Below are positions 14,893-17,751 of a stretch of 17,751 nt of DNA, in pieces; the stretch's first letter is position 1; every line of letters starts with the position of its first letter. The translations under genes and the position numbers were made by a program. Under the pieces are notes generated by a model. It searched no databases, was not told where the DNA came from, and was given only the letters and a program-made list of their open reading frames with translations. Origin of the DNA: JAXHMM01 sp964528445 (GTDB lineage Bacteria; Bacteroidota; Rhodothermia; Balneolales; Balneolaceae); contig CAZGSL010000037.1 of the NCBI GenBank assembly GCA_964528445.1, positions 1 through 17,751 on the forward strand, read 5' to 3'.

Positions 14893-15202
14893 TGCCTCTC
14901 CTCTGTTTTTTGGCTAGGTCGGAGACCTGCTGTTTGTTTTCCTGTTTCAGCGTCGACTGCTCAATTTCCACCTCGCCCAGGTCGCTTCCCGGACCGAGTT
15001 TGAACTCCTCAGGATCACCCGCGGCGATTGCTTCCAGGTTTTCCACTCGGCTCCTGAGATTGTCAATCAGTTCCTGGAGTTCCTCCACCTCCTCCTCGTT
15101 CTGCTGGCTGCGGTTCAGCATCTTCATCTTGTTTTTCTGGTACTCGATAATGAGTCCCCCGACGATGGCCACGATTACGATTAGAAACACCCAGACACTC
15201 AT
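14885..15202 (-). CDS. Small PspB-like membrane protein
   Basis: 105-residue protein: N-terminal transmembrane helix (MSVWVFLIVIVAIVGGLII, 1-19), polar KNKMKMLNR, then a coiled coil EEVEELQELIDNLRSRVENL (38-57) and AIAAGDPEEF (58-67). Helix plus coiled coil plus a terminal [LI]xAxDPxxx pattern recalls phage-shock protein B (E. coli: RIQALESILDAEHPNW), but identity is low and no pspA or pspC is nearby, so the family call is only a possibility. The start is the ATG at 15202; a GTG at 15265 would add 21 residues before the helix. The product overlaps the next gene by 8 bp. The 125 bp between this start and the yggS stop hold no other gene. Confidence 0.7.
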   Translation of the reverse strand: MSVWVFLIVIVAIVGGLIIEYQKNKMKMLNRSQQNEEEVEELQELIDNLRSRVENLEAIAAGDPEEFKLGPGSDLGEVEIEQSTLKQENKQQVSDLAKKQRRGNE

Positions 15203-15327
15203 AGCAGAAATAAAGATAGCTGTAACGATTTTGATTTCATCCCCCGAGGGACGTTCCTGAACCACGAACCAAGTAATGTACTAAATCTCAGGATTAATGA
15301 AACACGTATTCGTTATATCGTATTGCA

Positions 15328-16029
15328 TTATCCGTAGTTACGCTCCCCGAAAATGGCGCGGCCCACCCGCAGCATGGTGGCGCCTTCCTCAATCGCCACT
15401 TCCATGTCGTTGGTCATGCCCATGGAGAGATGCTCCAGCGCTATATTGTCCGCCTCCCGTCCGCCGTATTTCTCCCGAAGCTCCCGGAGCAGCCGGAATT
15501 CAGGGCGCACGGTTTCGGGATCGTCTACCAGGGAGGCAATGCCCATAAGTCCGCGAACCCGAACATGTTCCAGTCCGGCGGCGTAATCCAGGATGCCGGG
15601 TAGATCCCCGGGTTCGCAGCCGCTTTTCTGGTCCTCCCCGCTGATGTTTACCTGAATCAGCGTGTTGATAACCCGATCGATACGTGAGGCGCGTTTTTCG
15701 ATTTCCCGCAGGGACTTCCTTTTTGGAATGGAGTCGATCCAGTTAACCCGCTCCACCATGTATTTGATCTTGTTGGTCTGCAGGGGGCCCACCATATGCC
15801 AGCGCACCTCCTCCTGGTCCCACTCCTCCATTTTGTCCTGCAGCTCCCTGGCCCGGTTTTCGCCGAAATGGATCTGTCCGCAGCCGTATGCCTCCCTTAT
15901 CAGTTTAAGAGGTTTGGTCTTGGAGATGGCCACCAGCGTGATCTCCCCGGGGTCCCGCCCGGCGTTTTCACAGGCCTTGCGAATCCGTTCTTGTACACGT
16001 TCGAGATCTCTGCAGATGTCTTCGGGCAT
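15328..16029 (-). CDS. YggS/YlmE family PLP-homeostasis protein
   Basis: 233-residue PLP-binding protein of the YggS/PROSC family (fold-type III, single TIM-barrel domain, no known enzymatic activity), which buffers pyridoxal phosphate and affects amino- and keto-acid balance. The PLP Lys is Lys37 in AISKTKP (34-40). Other signatures: HFGENRARELQDK (54-66), WHMVGPLQTNK (77-87), VNISGEDQKSG (127-137), GLMGIAS (160-166) and SMGMTNDMEVAIEEGATMLR (202-221) ending in RVGRAIFGER (221-230). Length normal. First gene of the yggS / two small membrane proteins / divIVA / pnp run. In Gram-positive bacteria its homologue ylmE lies in the division cluster near divIVA. Confidence 0.95.
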   Translation of the reverse strand: MPEDICRDLERVQERIRKACENAGRDPGEITLVAISKTKPLKLIREAYGCGQIHFGENRARELQDKMEEWDQEEVRWHMVGPLQTNKIKYMVERVNWIDSIPKRKSLREIEKRASRIDRVINTLIQVNISGEDQKSGCEPGDLPGILDYAAGLEHVRVRGLMGIASLVDDPETVRPEFRLLRELREKYGGREADNIALEHLSMGMTNDMEVAIEEGATMLRVGRAIFGERNYG

Positions 16030-16083
16030 AAAAATAGCGGGAGCAGCGACGGCGGGGTTCGTTTCCCGCCATGTTGAGGGTTA

Positions 16084-16105
16084 CGGTTCGAAATCGGTTC
16101 GAATG
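16084..16105. repeat. Two tandem 11-bp direct repeats (CGGTTCGAA) upstream of yggS
   Basis: CGGTTCGAA occurs at 16084-16092 and 16095-16103, exactly 11 bp apart (one helical turn), each containing the palindrome TTCGAA; ATTCGA at 16106-16111 extends the pattern imperfectly. It lies 55 bp upstream of the yggS ATG, a natural place for an operator, but function is inferred only. Confidence 0.4.
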
Positions 16106-16111
16106 ATTCGA

Positions 16112-16220
16112 TTAAAAATAAGCTTTTAACAAACGGATTTAAATCGTATTTTTACAGACTAAATCCAAGATTTTAAACTCAGATTTGCAAGTACCGGCTC
16201 TGATTTATCCTATCTTGATT
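16112..16220. promoter_or_regulatory. AT-rich divergent promoter region between yggS and the nif3 gene
   Basis: The 262-bp gap between the two divergent starts contains a markedly AT-rich core, unlike the GC-rich genes around it, as expected for back-to-back promoters. It has the perfect 10-bp palindrome GATTTAAATC (16136-16145). For the rightward gene a possible promoter is TTGCAA (16185-16190) with TATCCT (16206-16211) or TATCTT (16211-16216), but spacing is off the ideal 17. No RNA gene recognised here. Confidence 0.4.
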
Positions 16221-16270
16221 CATCCCGCCTGCCAATCTGGCGATTTCGCCGGGCACCCCGGAACTCCAAC

Positions 16271-16283
16271 AAAGGAGGAGATC
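16271..16283 (+). promoter_or_regulatory. Near-perfect extended Shine-Dalgarno of the nif3 gene
   Basis: AAAGGAGGAGATC matches the complement of the usual 16S rRNA 3' end (AAAGGAGGTGATC) at 12 of 13 bases. AAAGGAGG ends 13 bases before the ATG at 16292, slightly long spacing. It decides this start and stands out because almost no other gene in the window has a visible Shine-Dalgarno sequence. Confidence 0.75.
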
Positions 16284-16291
16284 TGCCGAGA

Positions 16292-17326
16292 ATGAATACC
16301 CGGGTCCGGCATATATCCACCTTTCTTCATCAGTGGGCTCCTCCAAGTACGAAACTGGATTATGATAATGTCGGACTTCTGGTCGGAGATCCCGAACAGG
16401 AGGTTTCCCGGGTTATTACGTGCCTGGATACCACCATGGAGGTGGTGGAGGAGGCCATCGAGAGAAATTGCGAGCTGATCGTTTCTCACCACCCGTTGAT
16501 TTTTAAAAGCATCGACCGGATCAATCCCACGGACGAACAGGGCCGCATCATATACAAGCTGATCCGGAACGATATCTCGCTGATTGCCGCACATACCAAC
16601 CTGGATGCGGCACTGGACGGCGTCTCTTTCGTATTGGCGGAGAAACTGGGACTGAAGAACCTGAAGTTTCTGGAGGCCGGGTATCCCATCAGCCGGAAAA
16701 TTGTGCTTACCACGAATCACTCCGATCACGAAGCGGTCCTCAAACTGATGAACTACTACTCTGCGGAGGAGGCCCATTACTCCAGGGTCGAGGGGCGCAA
16801 GGGCGAGCAGTATACTTACGAAGCCATCATTGACGAACACAATGTGTCCGGCCTGAAAAAAGAGTTGCGCAAGAACGGCCTGCTGGACCGGGGCAGTTTC
16901 CAGGTAATGGAGGTCGCCAGCCCGTCCAACAATTTCGGCATGGGGGTCGTGGGGCTCTACCGGGACAGCGGACTGGAGGAAAGCGAATTCCTGCAGCGAG
17001 TCTCCGAGGTGCTGAATGCCCCGGCCCTTCGTTATTCCGGCTCTGCCGAGAGAATCAAGAAAGTGGCCGTATGCGGGGGTGCCGGTGTCTCCCTTGCTTC
17101 AAAGGCCATCGATGAGGGAGCGCAGGCATTTGTAACTGCCGATATCAAGTATCATGACTATTTCACCCGGGCGGAGAATTTCCTGCTGGTGGATACCGGT
17201 CATTACGAGAGCGAGATACCAATAGCCGGATCCCTGCGGAAAGAACTGCAGGAGGCATTTGAAGAGATACAGGTAGATGAGACCGACGTGGTTACCAATC
17301 CAATGAAGGTGTTTTTGCCCGATTAG
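16292..17326 (+). CDS. Nif3-like dinuclear metal centre protein
   Basis: 344-residue Nif3/YbgI/YqfO (DUF34) family protein, forming hexameric rings with a two-metal site; described as a possible GTP cyclohydrolase-like or metal-related hydrolase, true function unsettled. Metal ligands visible: VSHHPLIF (64-71, His66/His67), AHTNLDAA (100-107, Asp105) and DTGHYESE (301-308, His304, Glu308). Compared with the 247-residue E. coli YbgI it carries an insert of about 100 residues (about 125-225), as in Bacillus YqfO, where this is a PII/CutA-like domain. Start fixed by the strong ribosome-binding site. A zinc-ribbon protein gene follows 39 bp downstream, a pairing seen in many bacteria. Confidence 0.95.
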   Translation: MNTRVRHISTFLHQWAPPSTKLDYDNVGLLVGDPEQEVSRVITCLDTTMEVVEEAIERNCELIVSHHPLIFKSIDRINPTDEQGRIIYKLIRNDISLIAAHTNLDAALDGVSFVLAEKLGLKNLKFLEAGYPISRKIVLTTNHSDHEAVLKLMNYYSAEEAHYSRVEGRKGEQYTYEAIIDEHNVSGLKKELRKNGLLDRGSFQVMEVASPSNNFGMGVVGLYRDSGLEESEFLQRVSEVLNAPALRYSGSAERIKKVAVCGGAGVSLASKAIDEGAQAFVTADIKYHDYFTRAENFLLVDTGHYESEIPIAGSLRKELQEAFEEIQVDETDVVTNPMKVFLPD

Positions 17327-17365
17327 AAACAGAACAATCAGGAACAGACAATTATCGATCAACCC

Positions 17366-17751
17366 ATGGAAGAAGTACTTCAACAGTTAGCCAATCTGCA
17401 ATACATCGACTCCCGGATTGACGAGCTCAAGCAGCTCCGGGGCGATCTTCCGGAAGAGATACTGGACATAGAGACCGATATTAACCGGTATGAGGCCAAG
17501 ATCAATCAGCTTGAGGAGGAGCAGAAGGAGCTCAAGGTTGAACTGGACAATCTGCAGCTGGAGGTCAAGGATGCCCAGAACAAGATGGAGAAGTACGAGG
17601 AGCAGCAGATGACCGTCCGGAACAACCGGGAATACGATGCGCTCACCAAGGAGATCGAGGCCCAGAAACAGGTCATCGAAAATGCCGAATCCCGCCGCGA
17701 GGAGATAGAAAACCGCCAGGTGGAGATAGAGCAGGAAATGGAAGAGGTTCA
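17366..17751 (+). CDS. Zinc-ribbon coiled-coil protein (COG1579 family), N-terminal part, runs off window
   Basis: The reading frame from the ATG at 17366 stays open to the window edge (128 codons seen). The translated part is an almost unbroken antiparallel coiled-coil pattern starting MEEVLQQLANLQYIDSRIDE, with the hallmark VRNNREYDALTKEIE at about residues 84-98. This is the N-terminal hairpin of the COG1579/CT398-type family; the C-terminal four-Cys zinc ribbon would lie beyond the window. Its role is unclear, with proposals including nucleic-acid or protein binding. Position right after the nif3 gene supports the call and suggests one operon. Confidence 0.88.
   Translation, partial: MEEVLQQLANLQYIDSRIDELKQLRGDLPEEILDIETDINRYEAKINQLEEEQKELKVELDNLQLEVKDAQNKMEKYEEQQMTVRNNREYDALTKEIEAQKQVIENAESRREEIENRQVEIEQEMEEV

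Noticed and set aside
15203..15265. GTG start adding 21 residues to the PspB-like protein
   Set aside because: No ribosome-binding site is visible before the GTG; the ATG at 15202 places the membrane helix at the N-terminus, though the GTG cannot be fully excluded.
16220..16840. 206-codon open frame on the minus strand opposite the start of the nif3 gene
   Set aside because: Overlaps the metal-binding half of a confident Nif3 gene and its ribosome-binding site; no recognisable features of its own.

Overview
The window is a compact stretch of bacterial chromosome, GC-rich by eye, with 17 protein-coding genes (15 complete, one cut at each edge). I see no rRNA, tRNA, IS element, phage gene or CRISPR array, and no gene-free gap longer than about 260 bp. 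The gene set suggests the Bacteroidota/Rhodothermota/Balneolota group: a large HExxHxxGxxH zinc metalloprotease of the type common there, Shine-Dalgarno-poor leaders on nearly every gene, a PNP with Asp at the purine-binding Asn position, and a nif3 / zinc-ribbon (COG1579) pair. Balneolota is my best guess, by inference only.

Layout. 1-2087 (+): the C-terminal part of a secreted-type zinc metalloprotease, then aat (leucyl/phenylalanyl-tRNA-protein transferase). A bidirectional terminator hairpin at 2134-2180 separates it from a convergent operon. 2203-4638 (-): an ECF sigma factor, its overlapping membrane anti-sigma factor, and an exported protein of unknown function built from an internal duplication. 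4853-7000 (-): xseB and dxs. 7087-10885 (-): comEC and an AI-2E family permease. 11044-11778 (+): an unrecognised, very acidic protein divergent from comEC. 11784-12845 (-): a probable lipoprotein isoaspartyl peptidase/asparaginase with its own sigma70-like promoter. 12999-16029 (-): a likely operon of yggS, two small overlapping membrane/coiled-coil genes, divIVA and a purine nucleoside phosphorylase. 16292 to the end (+): a Nif3-family protein and the start of a COG1579 coiled-coil/zinc-ribbon gene.

Most genes are housekeeping. Those with least explanation are the sigma-operon exported protein with duplicated halves, the two PspB-like small membrane proteins between yggS and divIVA, and the acidic protein next to comEC. 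The yggS-divIVA neighbourhood resembles the ylm/divIVA cell-division cluster of Gram-positive bacteria and makes the two small membrane proteins candidates for an envelope or division role.
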